DNA from: Cichorium intybus
Taxonomy: Eukaryota; Streptophyta; Magnoliopsida; Asterales; Asteraceae
Reading direction: 5' to 3'
Assembly: GCA_023525715.1 (NCBI GenBank)
Contig: JAKNSD010000072.1
Coordinates: 401,544-465,543, forward strand
DNA: 64,000 nucleotides
Under the pieces are notes generated by a model. The model made no database searches, was not told the origin of the DNA, and saw nothing but the letters and a program-made list of their open reading frames with translations. Shown in pieces: positions 46,590-59,261 of the stretch. A program made the translations under genes and the position numbers. The stretch's first letter is position 1. The number at the start of each line of letters is the position of its first letter.

Positions 46590-47600
46590 TGTAATTATTG
46601 ATGGTAGAGGACTAGAGGCCAACAGGAAACTTGATCTTGAAACGGGTATCTTGATAGGAATTATTATACCCAAAGATCACAAATATAGTCTTCAAATGAA
46701 AAGCCAATAAAGACCAACCTATAATTATATAAACAAAAATAAGCTTATAATGCTCCAAGATTGTCAGCTTTGTCAAGTCTTGCAGTACTTGAGGTCGATG
46801 ACTCACATCAATTTGCAATTTTCGTTTTTAAAAATTGGATTGAAATTGATTACATGGAAGAAGCAAAAAAGAATTAGCATCCAAGAGTAAACCGGACCAT
46901 GCCACAAAGATGATGATTGTTTCATACAAAAAGGTGAATACAATTGAAAAACAGGAACATACTTGGATGTGACTTTCATGCAATAGATTTTACTTTTTAT
47001 TATCCAAAATAGCATCATACTTGTATTTTTTCCCCTATAATACCAACACGGTTACATTATTTCATCAATAATAGCAAAACACATTTATTTTTACCCAAAA
47101 TAACGACATATTTATAACCATGACATAATTATAGTTCTATGTGTTTTACATTAAATTACTTCCCATAAAATATGAAATTCCAATGCTTAGTATAACATCA
47201 TCTTCTTAAATTAAAATGAAAGTGCAATGACTAATATAACAACATTTTTTTCAAATATTATTTCAATCTGTGTATTAAGAGAAGGTAAACGACATCTTGT
47301 ATCAAGAGACAACGAAAATATGAGATGTGGTTTTAATAAATACTTGCAATTCTTTCTTCCTGTTCTCTTTAAGATTGGAGATCATGTTGGTAATTTTCAT
47401 GCTAAGCCTTAAACTATACACGCATACCTTAATCTTAAAGGTTATAATGGTAAAATCATAGAAGGTTAACTACATGCCTTGTAAATAGGCCCACAGAACA
47501 TCCATAATATACTAGTTCAGAAGTAAAAAATAAAATTTAAAAAGTAGGACCATGTCATGCCAGAGAATGTTTATGAACTGTGCATTTCAGCAAACCTGTG
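46590..47600. other. Gene-free AT-rich stretch
   Basis: No supported coding region, RNA gene or element end. Confidence 0.45.
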
Positions 47601-49080
47601 TTTACGGACTTGGCTTCATATTCAGGTATACTCGAGTTTCTTAGCAATACGAGTTATATTAATTTTGTACTCGTTGGCAATGGTTCATCCATACCTACTG
47701 CTCACATCAGACATATCGATATCCCTCCGGCACAGTCCTTAGCGTTTACATAATGTCCTAGTCACACCCGACATAATCAAAAACCTCATTTTAATCCACC
47801 AAAGACAATAAAGTTATTGGATTTGACGAATTCAGATTTTCTGTGAAGGATTACCATACATGACGGACATTCCTTGGATGTGACAGCTCGAGTGACCTGT
47901 ATGTATCCAGTGTTTTGGAGCCTTGTCCTCCGGTTGCTCTTATTTCGTGCATCCTATCTTTATGGCACTAGCATTTGGGCCACCCAGTCATCATGTTTTA
48001 CAGTATCTAGTTTCCAATAAATCTATCTCATATAATTAAGACGTTAGTTCTTTTTTAATGTAAATCATACCATCTTGGTAAACATATTCGTTTTCTGTTT
48101 ACTAGTGTAGAAGGTTTGATCCTTTTGACATTGTTCATTCAGACTTGTGGACATCACCGATTACAAGTGTGAGTGGCAGAAACTAATGTGTGTTGTTTTT
48201 AGTTCATTATTCCCACCTTTTTTAGGTTTACCTTCTTAGAAACAATTGTGAAGTGTTTACAAAGTTCTACACTTTCAAGCTTATGTCAAAAATTATATCT
48301 TATGAGAAAATAAATTGTTCCAATGTGACCACAGGGGAGAATTCAACAATCATGACTTTCATTTTGTATTTCATCAAACGATATTGCCTTTCGTTTCTTG
48401 TGTTTGCAAACATCCCAACAAAACTGGATACGCGAACATGTGATTCACACCGTTAATAATGTTATATGGACACTCTTGTTCCAAGCTCACATTCGTCCAC
48501 CTACATGTTGAAGCTTTATAGATGGCCACTAATCTCTTAAACCTTAGCCTTTCCATATATATCAGGAACCAAATCTCACATCTTAGAGTCTTTCGGTGCT
48601 TATGCTACCCCCTTCCCCCCACCCCCCCTAAGTTGCCCCTTGCTCAACTCATTGTTCTTCCTCAGTTACCCTTTTTACCGGGCGTGTATATGTTGTCTTG
48701 ACCTCTCATCCCATAAAATCATCATATCCTATCACGTCATATTTTAATAACCTTCATTTTACTTCCGCTCAATGATTCCAAATCAATCTGCATCGTACAC
48801 TTTCCTTGACCAGTTCAATCTCATCTCAATCGTGTCTCGTCAATTTCTTGAGACCTTAACCTCTCCCCCCACCTGAAACCGAAACTCCAAATCAGCCCAC
48901 CCCATACCCCAATAGCCATTGTTCGGCTCTTCCTATCTCAACTTATAGCCTCTCGACTCCCCTCCTCCCTCTTCAGTTCCAAACCAACCACCTCACCCTC
49001 CCCCTCCTCCTATTCATCCTATGCTCATATGCTCATATGGGCATAACGTGATATTACCTAGTCCATCTCTCGCTTCCATA
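47600..49080 (+). pseudogene. copia-E: heavily decayed protease/pre-integrase/integrase remnant
   Basis: Reading across frames, I see in order a protease-like FVLVGNGSSIPTAHI segment (47670-47715), pre-integrase HLGHP (about 47968-47985, with stops on either side), the integrase entry VHSDLWTSP (about 48130-48160), VFTKFYTFK (48250), and later positions corresponding to the integrase C-terminus and the Pro-rich linker (to about 49000). Frameshifts and stops are frequent. It belongs to the same broad group as copia-B by its motif wording but is far older. No LTRs are recognised. Confidence 0.75.
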
Positions 49081-50580
49081 TTAATATCACAACTAAGTCC
49101 CCTACACCCAAATAAGAAAAGATAAGGTGTTAGGTAGAATTAAAATACTTCATATATTACTTAAATAAGATAAGGTGGTAGGTAGAATTAAATAAAAGGT
49201 AGGTGAAATTGAAATATAATGTAGGTAAAAACTAAATATTACATAATGACATGCAATTGTCCTGGAAAACAAACCAAAATATTGACCATTTCGCATATGA
49301 CGCTATCATTTTACAGATGATGTCATCATTTTATCTACGAAATGGTCAAAAGTTCTAGATCCATGAATTTTATGGTTGTTTAGGTCATTAGATTACTTTT
49401 TGATCATTTTTAGAAAGTGGTCAATAGACTTAGACATGTTTTCTCTTTTTTTTTCTCAAAACACAAATGCATCAGATTAATTTCATAGAACTTTAAAATT
49501 GAAACTGATTTCATGGAACCCGAAAATGGAACCGCATATGCTTGATTTCTTGAAACTCTAACATAGATAGATAAACCAAAATAAACAAAATTGAATTGGG
49601 CATACTTCATCTTTTTTGTGTTCTCGTATTCATTAGGTTTGGAAATTCATCAAAACCATTTGGTCAAAATCATAATCATCAGGTCTAGATCTCCAACCCC
49701 AATAAGAAAAATGGGGGAATAGGGGACTAAAGGCGGACTTGGATTGTCAATGGTCAATCTTTGGGTCATTGGTTGGGTCGACGGTTTATTCATTGATGAG
49801 ATGACACATGTGTGAGAAAATGATTGTGAATAATCGGCGTTTAAGTCAAAGGGATAGATAGATCTTTTGGCAGTTGGTAAGAAAATAAGAATCTTATTAG
49901 TTGCCGTCTGTGAAGATTTTCCAAAAACCTTTGATTGGGGTATGTATTGGAACTAAATTACATGCATTTTTGCAACCAAACCAAAGAATTTGGGTCTTTT
50001 GGTAAGAATGAATAAAAGGATCGAGGTAATTCAATCAACAACATAGTTTAATAAGCGGTGCAATTGAATGAAATATCAGATTCCAATGTCATGTTTGGTT
50101 GATTCAAAATAAATGTATTGAGGAATTTAAACATATTGTTTAGAAAGGTTATATATCCTCTTACTAAACATTTTATCTGTTTTTTACTCACTAGATCGAT
50201 ACAAGTGTCAAAGTCAAAAGAGAAGATTAAAAAAAATAAATGAGTAGATTTCACACGTCATTATCGAGTAGATAGAATGATGAAATTGTAAGATTTAGTA
50301 TATAAAAATAAATAAAATTTTATTGTTGAATAAAATTACATATAACCATATAACATTTCTTTAACATGCTATTCAACAAGTAAAACTTAATCGTTTTCAT
50401 TAAAAAAACTTACAAAAAGAATACCATAAAGATATTAAAATATAATCATAATAAAACAATTAATTACTTAAAAAAAATGAAAAAGAAATCTTAATCAGTT
50501 AATCACGTTTCATTTCTTTGTATTAACATTTTTCTTTTCTTTCCGCAGTAATATTTCTACAAATCGCAGAAAAACGTCCC
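49081..50580. other. Gene-free stretch
   Basis: Short degenerate repeats of a GGTAGGTAGAATTAAA word lie at 49125-49230. Otherwise AT-rich, with no gene or element ends seen. Confidence 0.45.
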
Positions 50581-50739
50581 TTAACTTTGAAGAAATATTT
50601 CTACAATTCTCTCTGGCGGTTTTACCCCCACCGCCGGTGCTTCCTTCTACCCCCGCGGTGCTTCATTCTCCGACTCGAGTTCTACCACTTCACTGAATTT
50701 TGTTTTGATTTGTGGAAGGGCAGTCGGGCAGACTTGCGA

Positions 50740-50793
50740 ATGAGAGCTGCCTCCAGAAGGAGGGGCATTGAAATCACATCGAGATCAAGGCAG
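50740..50793 (+). CDS. Possible orphan first exon (18 codons)
   Basis: In a GC-richer patch (50600-50800), ATG at 50740 opens MRAASRRRGIEITSRSRQ, followed directly by a good splice donor (CAG|GTAAGG) at 50793/50794 in phase 0. The basic, Arg-rich start and the donor look like a real plant first exon, but I find no following exon or family. It may be the stub of a gene broken by the NLR duplications, or chance. Confidence 0.25.
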
Positions 50794-51289
50794 GTAAGGC
50801 CACCTGAGCATTGAAAAAAAAAGTGTTATTGCTATTGTCCCCGTTCATCTAACTCTTTCATCGAGAATCATGTAAAACCCTTTCTCCTTGCTCCCAAATT
50901 TACTTGACATTTGGATGTTGTGACTGATTTATTTCGCGAATTAGAGTGAGGGTATTTCAGAGTCGAAGGATGTAATTCTTTGGAATATGCTTGATTGGAT
51001 TTGGTTCTTACATAATATACCTCTGTCTGGTGTGATTTCATTATACTATTAAGCCCTAATTGGTATTTTCGACATGATTATGTTCAGTATTATGGTTGTT
51101 GGTTAGATTAGGACTCATAGTGAGCAAATTTTTACCTTGGCTGTTGAAACCGTGTTTCATTAAGGCCCTTTGGCTGTTGCAAAATCCCAACATTTTGAAT
51201 ATAACACGATCAGGTTTAGTAATTTGACCTTTACCATGTTCAAATTATTAGGAGGATACTTGAGAAATGTTTTAGGTTTGTAGATACAC

Positions 51290-53248
51290 CTGGCATGTTC
51301 TTGTGGCTTGTTAGATACATGAATATTGGTTAATTGCAGATATTAAGAACAAGTGGGTTAGCAGTTGTTGGTGAAGAAACTCATTGATACCAATTCATGG
51401 TATAGTTGACTAAATTGGTTGCATAATGAGTAAATTTTATTTAGGCACTCATTGATTTTGTTATAGTATTGTAATAATTGATTTTGTTATATAGTATTGT
51501 TATCATTCGGCCTAGTTTGGCTGAGACAGGATGTGGTAATAACAACTATAAGATATGATTATGTTTCCAAATGCAAGTATTCTAGCTTATGCTCTTGGTT
51601 TATATTCAAATTGAGATTGAAATCTACTACTATTAATTTTTTATTTACATGCCCGCTCTTTTCTGTAAACATTTTTGTTTATTCTAACAATGCTAGTTTG
51701 TTGAATCAATAATGCACAATTCTTGGCTTTGGTACATGACAATTGACATACAAACGTTCATATATTGGTGACAAGTTTATTGGTGGAATGAATACATGTG
51801 AGTTTTACTATGACTAGCAGAACGCTTAAGGGACAGGGGATAAATAAACACACAAACATGTATTACTACTCTTAATTACTTCAATCTTTTTATGTTCTTA
51901 TATCAAAGTGGCTCTTCCAACAATCTGGAACATGAATGACTTTTTATCTGTTATACGGGTAGGAGACACAGACAAAACTGTTAATGTATTTTCGAGTGGT
52001 AGTCATTAAATTTTTAAGGGTGTTGAAGTTTATGATCAGGTAAAGTTTAGAGTGTCACTGTGTGTGATTATATCTAAAACTTATTCCTTCTTCTTGTAGG
52101 TTGAAAGTATCTATCCGTCTTACAAGATAATGAAGTGTGGTTATTAGAAGTACAACCTAAAACAAACGAGGCCACGTGTGCATAAAAACTACCAACCCGT
52201 TTTTGTTAATTTCGCTTACTTGTTAATTAACACTTCACGCGAAAATAAACAATGTTCCAAAAGGACCAAGCAATCAATGTGAAGCCTACGACATTTGTTG
52301 AAATTAATTGGTATAAAGTTGGAGGATTTGAAAGTTAAAGGTTTCTAACTAGAAATGTACATGTGTGGTTTTCTTTTACCTTTGTGTGGTTAATTTGTAA
52401 GTCTATTTCTTTTGAAATACAATGAAAACTACATGCTACATGCTGATCTTGGTCAACATTTGTTGTTTTAATATTTAGTAATTCACTTGTTTTGTTTTCT
52501 ATAATTTATTTGGAAATTTGGAATTTTCATCACTAATGATACTAAAATAATACAAATCTGTTGGTCACTAGCAATATTTACCTATCTGTTTTATTGTTAA
52601 TGATACTTTTTCTATTTTCTTTGTTCATCAATCGGAAATCAAGTCAAACGAGTCTCTCTTATTAAATTATAAATTATTGAGACAATAAACGACTCGATAC
52701 CAACAGATCAATTCCCTAGGAGTGCAAACTCCAGTACCATGCAATAAATTCTTAATCCATTAAAATAATACATCTTGACTGGTATTTGTGTTTAGACTCC
52801 ATTAAACATCATTGAAATTAAAAATATTGACATTATTGGTAAGTATATAATCCTATGGAACTTTGTAGTCATGGTTTATGCAGATCAACATAGACGGATG
52901 TAGAATTTTGAGATTAATAGGGATTTTGATATCTTATATTTCAATTCAACAAATTAGTTATATAGTAGACATCAGTTACGATGAACGAGAGCCATCATGC
53001 AATGAATTAATCCAATGATGAATTGTGAAATTTGGTAGCTTTAAGTGATAAAGTGAGAGAAGAGTATTGCGATATTTAATATAAAGTGTAAATATCAAAT
53101 TTCTAGAATGTTTGGACTTTTACATATTTGTTGTACTTGTCTTATAATTGAACAATACAAATGTCACGGCACAATTAGATCACAGGAGAGGAGAAAGTGA
53201 GAAGAGAGTTTATTATTGAGCAAGAGGAGGAATGAGTGATACGTACCA
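51290..53248 (-). repeat. 3' flank of NLR2
   Basis: Homologous to region A (260-1182) and to 18922-19587. Bases about 52198-52975 are absent from the other two flanks, so this copy carries an insertion of about 780 bp (or the others a deletion). The segment nearest 53248 would be the 3' untranslated region. Confidence 0.8.
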
Positions 53249-56200
53249 TCATATTTCTATCCTATTGATGTAAACAGTTGCTTCCCGTGGTGCTCCCCGT
53301 CTAACCGTTTCTTCATTTAGCCTCTTGCAATCAAAGAAATGTAAATGTTGGACCGATGACATGTTGGTTAACCACATAGGCAGTTCTTGTATTCCGAATG
53401 CATCTATGTACAATTGAGTGAGCGAAGTGAGGTATTGTATTTCTTCTGGTATCGACTCCCAGTGATCCCAACCAAACAATCTGAACAAGTGAAGGTGGTT
53501 CCTTAACTTCTCGATGCCTTGGAGACTCGGGAAGGAATCGAGCTCCTTCAAGAATGAACCAAGTTTCAACTCATTTAAGAAGGGAAAACAGTCAAATAGT
53601 TCATGAGGCAAGGAAGTCAGCTTGTTGCATTTGGTAATTTCCAAAGTCTTCAAAGAATGACACTGGTTGGGCAAATTGGTTATTCCTAAAAGACTGGGAC
53701 AAATGCAGATTACTAATGATTCGAGAGATGTGAGGCCTTGTATGCTCTTAATGGACACCAGGCCTCTGCAGCTCCATATCTCCAAGGAAACAAGAGGATG
53801 GGGATGGCATTCATCTAAGACAATAATCTTTGGGCATTCATGAATGAACAAACTCTCGAGGACAGGCGATATCATTTTTGAGCTGTTGGATGCTCCATCT
53901 ATCCACTTTTCTAGTCTTTTCATATAAGATAGTCTGAGCGATCTCAACGATGGAGACAAAGGCTTCGTTGATCCAGTAACATCATCGCCAACACCTGAGG
54001 AACTCCTTAAGCATGTCAAGCTGTTATTATTCCATAACTCAAGATCCCGAAGATGTGGTAGGTTCTCAAGCGTCGGAAGAGAGAGGCAGTTGCTACATCC
54101 AGATAAACTGATTGACACAAGCTTCTCAAGGGGTGTCCTTTTCCCATCAATATTAATTGCCATCTTCATTACCCATTCCGGAAAACTGTCACCAGCAAAG
54201 TTGGAAATGATCAAGCTTTTCAGATCTGCAGGGGGTTGCAAGCCTTCCAATACATCCTTGTCGTTTCTGTTGGCACCTTCATTGTCCCAACTCCAATCAA
54301 ATTTAATCTCGTACAAATTCTTCTTTTGAGATAAATCTGCCTTGACAGCATCCTCTTTGCTACTAACATTTTCTAGCTTACAAATACAGAGCTTTCCACT
54401 AAGGTGATTTAGATGGCTTAGCTGTTCAATTCCATGTCGCTTCTTTCTAAGCACGTTGAAGGAAGGTTTCAATGTTCTAAGAGAAGTCAATTGTCCCACA
54501 ATATTGGCGGGAATGCTGTAAGACATGCAATATCGCAGGTTTATCAAATTTCTCATGGATTTTGGAAACTTTTCGAGATCGTGACAACCTTTTAACTTGA
54601 GAGTTTGCAAGTGGTATAATTTACCAATAGATTCTGGAAGAGCACGAATCTCATTATATGACAAATCAAGATATCTGAGATGCACCAACTCTCCAATTGA
54701 ATCATCTAACTTCTTTATACTACAGCTTTCTAGTTTTAGGATTCGCATGCACTTGAATGGTTGAAGTGAAAGTTTCTGCCCATATAACCCTTTGAGAATC
54801 AATGTATGCAATGTTCTAGCCACCGTATCCTTTTCAATGAACATAAAAACCTTCGCATCCAATTGACCCTCCTCGTTCCTTTTTTGGAAAAACGCGAGAT
54901 GTTTAACCCGAGGAATATAGTCAATGTCATCATTCATTGCATCCACCACACATAAGCTTTCATGTTTCGAAAGTGACACCGAAAGATCATGCACCAGATC
55001 ATGCATGGCACAACTACTGATGTGACCATACTCGTTCCTTTCAAGATCTTGGAACAACGAATTCGTAACCAAAATTTGAAAAATATCATTTCCAACATCC
55101 TCCATCTCCTTGTTATTTGCCTCATCTGCTTGAACCAACCCTAAGGCCATCCAAAGTCCAATCAGTTATTTCCTTTTCATGCGTGTATCTTTCTTGAATA
55201 TCGAGCAATATGCAAAGCATTGTTTCACAATAGAATTGGGCAGATTGTCAAAGCTCAATTCCAAGCTCTTTTGAATTCTATCTGTTTCTTTTTCAAGATC
55301 CCAAACCTTGCTGTTCTTTATTGACAACCACTTATCTCTGTCATTGTAATTTGCCAACATACTGCCTGTTACATTTAATAGCAAAGGTAAACCACCACAC
55401 TTTTTTACAATCTCCCGGCCTATCTGCTCCAATTCTGAAGGCGGTGATGATCCTGCCACAAACGCTCTTTCTCTAAAGATGTCCCAACAATGATCATCGG
55501 AAAGTCCCTCTAAACAACACGAATCCATGTGCATGTCATGAGTTCCGATGTGAAGTTTCCGTGTGGTAACAAGAATCCCACTTCCATTTTGTGAGTTTAC
55601 ATTTAGCATACAACTCCTAAAGTCTTCCCAATATGGCCTCTCTTCAACCCAAACATCATCCAAGACAAGCAAATATCTTTTTGACCCCAACTTCTCTTCA
55701 AGACTTTTAATTAAATTGACCTTAGAGTCCGAAGTAGGTTTCTCTCCGGCAAGAGATTCATAGATCTTTGCGAGAAGTGTGTTGATGTCAACCTTAACAG
55801 ACACACACAACCACGCTTTAACATCAAAATGTTGCTCGATTTTTTTATCATTGTAGACCAACTTAGCCAAAGCTGTCTTCCCAAGACCGCCCATTCCTAC
55901 GATGGGAACAATCTTAAGTTTTTCTTCCTTTCTTGATTGGGTTAAAAGCTCTATGATACGTGCTTCATCATTCTCCCTCCCAACAATTTTGAATTCTTCT
56001 GGATGTGGAATAGTCTCTCGATAGAGGCGATCTGGAACAGGGTCAACAGGGTGTTCGCTTTCTAGTCTCAAACCGTTTGCTTGTGTATAGATCTCAAGCA
56101 ACGTTTTATTGATGTTTTCAATTTTATGACCTATTTCACTACGAAATGAAAACTTTTTCAAGCTTGGAAGACATGATACCTTTCTTGCCACCAGATCTCG

Positions 56201-56479
56201 TTTCTTTATCTCACGCCTCAGCATTTCGTAATGAACCTCATCCAACACATCATCAGCTTCGCCCACAACATCTTTTAGCTGCTTTAACCACACCATGACA
56301 GCCTCTGTTCCCTTTTGTTTCTCAGCATCGCGCAACTTGGCACGAATCAGGTCCAAAGTTCTGTGAAGACTGGTCAGCTTTTCTTCGTAACCCCAAGCAA
56401 CGGCGAGTTCGCCAGCAGCAATAGATAGCACTTTTTTAAGTATCCCCTCGGCAGCAATAGTGACCAAAGTTTCGGCCAT
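53249..56479 (-). pseudogene. NLR2: CC-NB-ARC-LRR receptor interrupted by one nonsense codon
   Basis: A close paralogue of NLR1, start ATG 56479 (MAETLVTIAAEGILKK). The frame is open for 437 codons: coiled coil with EADDVLDEV, P-loop GMGGLGKT, kinase-2 LLVLDDVW, GSGILVTTR, GLPL, CFAYCSIFKKD. Then a TAA stands at 55168-55166 where NLR1 has GAA (Glu439). The same frame continues without further damage for 633 codons (53249-55150), through WMALGLV's Met onward, the MHD motif (CAMHDLVHDL) and the whole LRR. Two outcomes are possible: a dead gene, or a truncated CC-NB-ARC protein lacking MHD and LRR. Because the rest of the frame is clean, the stop is recent, polymorphic, or a sequencing error. 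Confidence 0.93.
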
Positions 56480-56850
56480 TTTCACTGTTGAGGAGATAGA
56501 GGAAGAGTGGATGAATGTGGAAGAAAGAGAACGAGTGATAAGAGTCTATGAGATGGTTGAACAAAGAGACACCGAATGTATGATAAGAAGCTAGTGGCCT
56601 GTGTGGAAAACGTATACATTCCGAAGAATCCAATAATTGAGAATTGAAAGTGATAGAATAGAAGCCACTAGCAAATTACTCTGTCCGCATGTGTGAAAAA
56701 TGGTATGGTCTCCAATAATTAAATTATCAGCACTGTATAACAAAAATTACTTTCTATATCTTAATTTTTTATTTCTTATTTAACTTATTTATATATTAAT
56801 ATATTTTCTTTTTTAATGATTTATATAAATTAGAACGTTCGCTAAAATCA
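56480..56850 (-). promoter_or_regulatory. NLR2 leader and proximal promoter
   Basis: Conserved with 22825-23110 and with the NLR3 remnant, including the block CTGTTGAGGAGATAGAGGAA next to the start and ATTACTCTGTC(C/G)GCATGTGT further up. Confidence 0.65.
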
Positions 56851-57868
56851 TCTCCGATCCTCTGTTTTGGGGTTCATCTCAAACCTCTGTGCTTTGATAA
56901 TCGAATCATAATTTCTTTTTGTACATGATATTATTGATCAAGTCCTGTAATCAAATTGTTAAACATTCTTTAAAGTTTTTGTCTGCAATCTTTTTCGGTT
57001 TAAATCTCCTCACTATCAGTGATATGCTCTATTTGTGTCTTTCTAATTTTTTTTGCCGTCATGATTGGTGGTGAAACTCGTGATTCTTTGAGTAACCAAG
57101 ATTCAGTTAGGTTTCTTTTGATCCTTTGTTCTTGCATCTCAATATAGTAACAACTTTTTTGGGTATGCTCTAATTTGTTGTTTGTTGAAATTTCACGGTT
57201 GTTTTCTAATTCTAAATTTGCATTAAAAGTATTTTTTTTAGGATTCTGTTTTTACAATTAATGAATATATAACAAATTTGAACTATAAAGTATCCTACAA
57301 CCGTTTGTTAACTTGTTGCATAAAATGTTTTCTTATTGGTGGGAAAAAAATCACATGTTGGTCGTGTTTAATCTGTCGAGTTAATTATGACGGGGTCATA
57401 TTGCTTATTATTGTGGCATGGGTTGGATAATGATCATGGCAATTATTTGTGTAGTGTGTCATGAGTTTGGAATTTTCCTCCTACAGTTAGCAATAACTTT
57501 TTATTTAAGTTCGTCTATGTTAATTTTTTAAAATCCATTAACTTTTATTTAATAAATATGTTTACGTCAAAAACCTTCTTTAATTGTTAATTTTTTCTAA
57601 GTTTTTTTACAAACTTAACTAACTTATCTTTTATGCATCTTAAAAGTTTCTAAAAGCCTCTCATATAATAACTATGTTTGGTTTTGTTTTTCAAATTACT
57701 ATAATTATGGTGATTTTTTTCGAAATACAGAAGATGATAAAACTTTCATACATTAATTACTTATAAAATGGAAAAACATTACAATATTATGTGGCCGTGA
57801 TGTTTTATATCATTTGATATTTGTCTTAGTTCGAATTTTTAACAATCACTTTTAAATGATATAATATA
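56851..57868. repeat. Distal upstream flank of NLR2
   Basis: 56840-57080 is related to 24040-24390 upstream of NLR1. From about 57100 to 57868 the DNA is AT-rich with nothing I can name. Confidence 0.6.
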
Positions 57869-58379
57869 GGGTTAATAACATAAAAGTCACTTCCAGTTTA
57901 ACCACTATATTTTTTTTGTTCTATAAAAACCACCCATACTTTCAAAATATTCCATATTGACCATTGTTCATTTTATTTTATAACCTTTAAAGATTATTTT
58001 CATCGAAATATTATGTGAAAAGTTTCACATCGACATTTGAAACAAATATTGGAACTTCATTGCAGTGAAAATGATACATAAAGTTGCCTACATATGATTT
58101 TAGTCTTCGTAAGTGCAACTTTTCAGCCACGTTGTGAATGCATAGGGTATCCAAGTGAATCAATTAAATTTTGAATGCGACAAGGGTAAGAAGTGTTCCG
58201 AGTTGGCGGCATAAAATCTTGACTTTTATTTGTTATAGTGGTCGCAATGTATCTATTTGAAAATATGACTGATTTTTACGAATTATTTTGAAAGTATGAG
58301 TGGTTTTTTTAGAATATAAAAAATATAGTGCTTAAACCGAATTTTCGGCAAACTATAGTGGTTTTTATGTTATTAGCCC
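57869..58379. mobile_element. MULE-type MITE with a 9-bp target duplication
   Basis: A 511-bp noncoding element with ends GGGTTAATAACATAAAA and TTTTATGTTATTAGCCC (one mismatch) and similar inner blocks (ACCAC(C/T)CATACTTTCAAAATA). TATAATATA flanks it on both sides (57860-57868 and 58380-58388). A 9-bp duplication is the mark of Mutator-like transposases, which must act in trans. Confidence 0.92.
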
Positions 58380-58388
58380 TATAATATA

Positions 58389-59018
58389 TTATAAAATATG
58401 TTCATTTTTTTGTTTATTTAATCAAATAAATTGACTAATCAAAAAATTAAAAAAAAAATATCTAATATCTAAATAAACCTCGATATTGAATGAAATGTTC
58501 TTAAATGTAGGGATTAATATAGAAAAACTCTAAAAGAAATTTAAGAGGTTGTAGTTTGTTAGGTAGTTAGAATGTCCGCTAAAAAAATTCAAATCGACTC
58601 AAATGGTAAAACAAACTATTGAAAAGCATATTGAAATAGTAAAAAACTTTTTAATAAGCTGTCATCGGAGATGTTTTAAGGCCAAAAGTCAAGTCAATTA
58701 AGATAATATCATATGTATTACTCCTCATTGGATGGAAGGAAACAAGGTCAGTATTTTTTCGTTGTCTGCCAATGATCTCACAAACAACTATAGTTAGGAA
58801 GCAAGGCATCACACAAATTAAACACAAAATAAAGTTCTCTTTTGACAAATCTCGACAGTTGCACCCAAAAACTTGGTATAATGGCGAAAGTTATGTGCAA
58901 GCTATCTTTACAAGGTTTTGTATAGAATATAAGGAATTTGTAATATAAACGTGTAACTTGTGACGATGATAACAAGATTATTAAAAATGACACAACTAAG
59001 AATATTGGTTCAAAAACC
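58389..59018. other. AT-rich stretch left of the NLR3 remnant
   Basis: No gene. It replaces the NLR body that should follow the NLR3 start. Confidence 0.5.
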
Positions 59019-59260
59019 TTGTTCAGTATCCCATCAACAGCAATAGTGACTAAATCTTCGGCCACTGTTGAGAAGATAGAGGAAGAGTGGATGAAAGTTG
59101 AAGAAAGAGAAAGAGTGATAAGAGTCTATGGGATGGTTGAACAAAGAGAGACGTGTGGAAAATGTATACAATCCGAAGATGTCCGATTATTGAGAAAGTG
59201 ATAGAAGCCACTAGGAAAATTATTCTGTCGGCATGTGTGGAAAATAGTATGGTGCAACTA
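59019..59260 (-). pseudogene. NLR3: promoter, leader and first codons only
   Basis: Homologous to the leader/promoter of NLR1 and NLR2 (59066-59258) and to their first 16 or so codons (AEDLVTIAVDGILNKV). The match ends abruptly at about 59019. A 6-bp deletion at the start turns the ATG into GTG, so no normal start remains. An open frame continues to 58778 through unrelated DNA and is not meaningful. The upstream side is interrupted by a MITE at 59262. Confidence 0.88.
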
Positions 59261-59261
59261 A

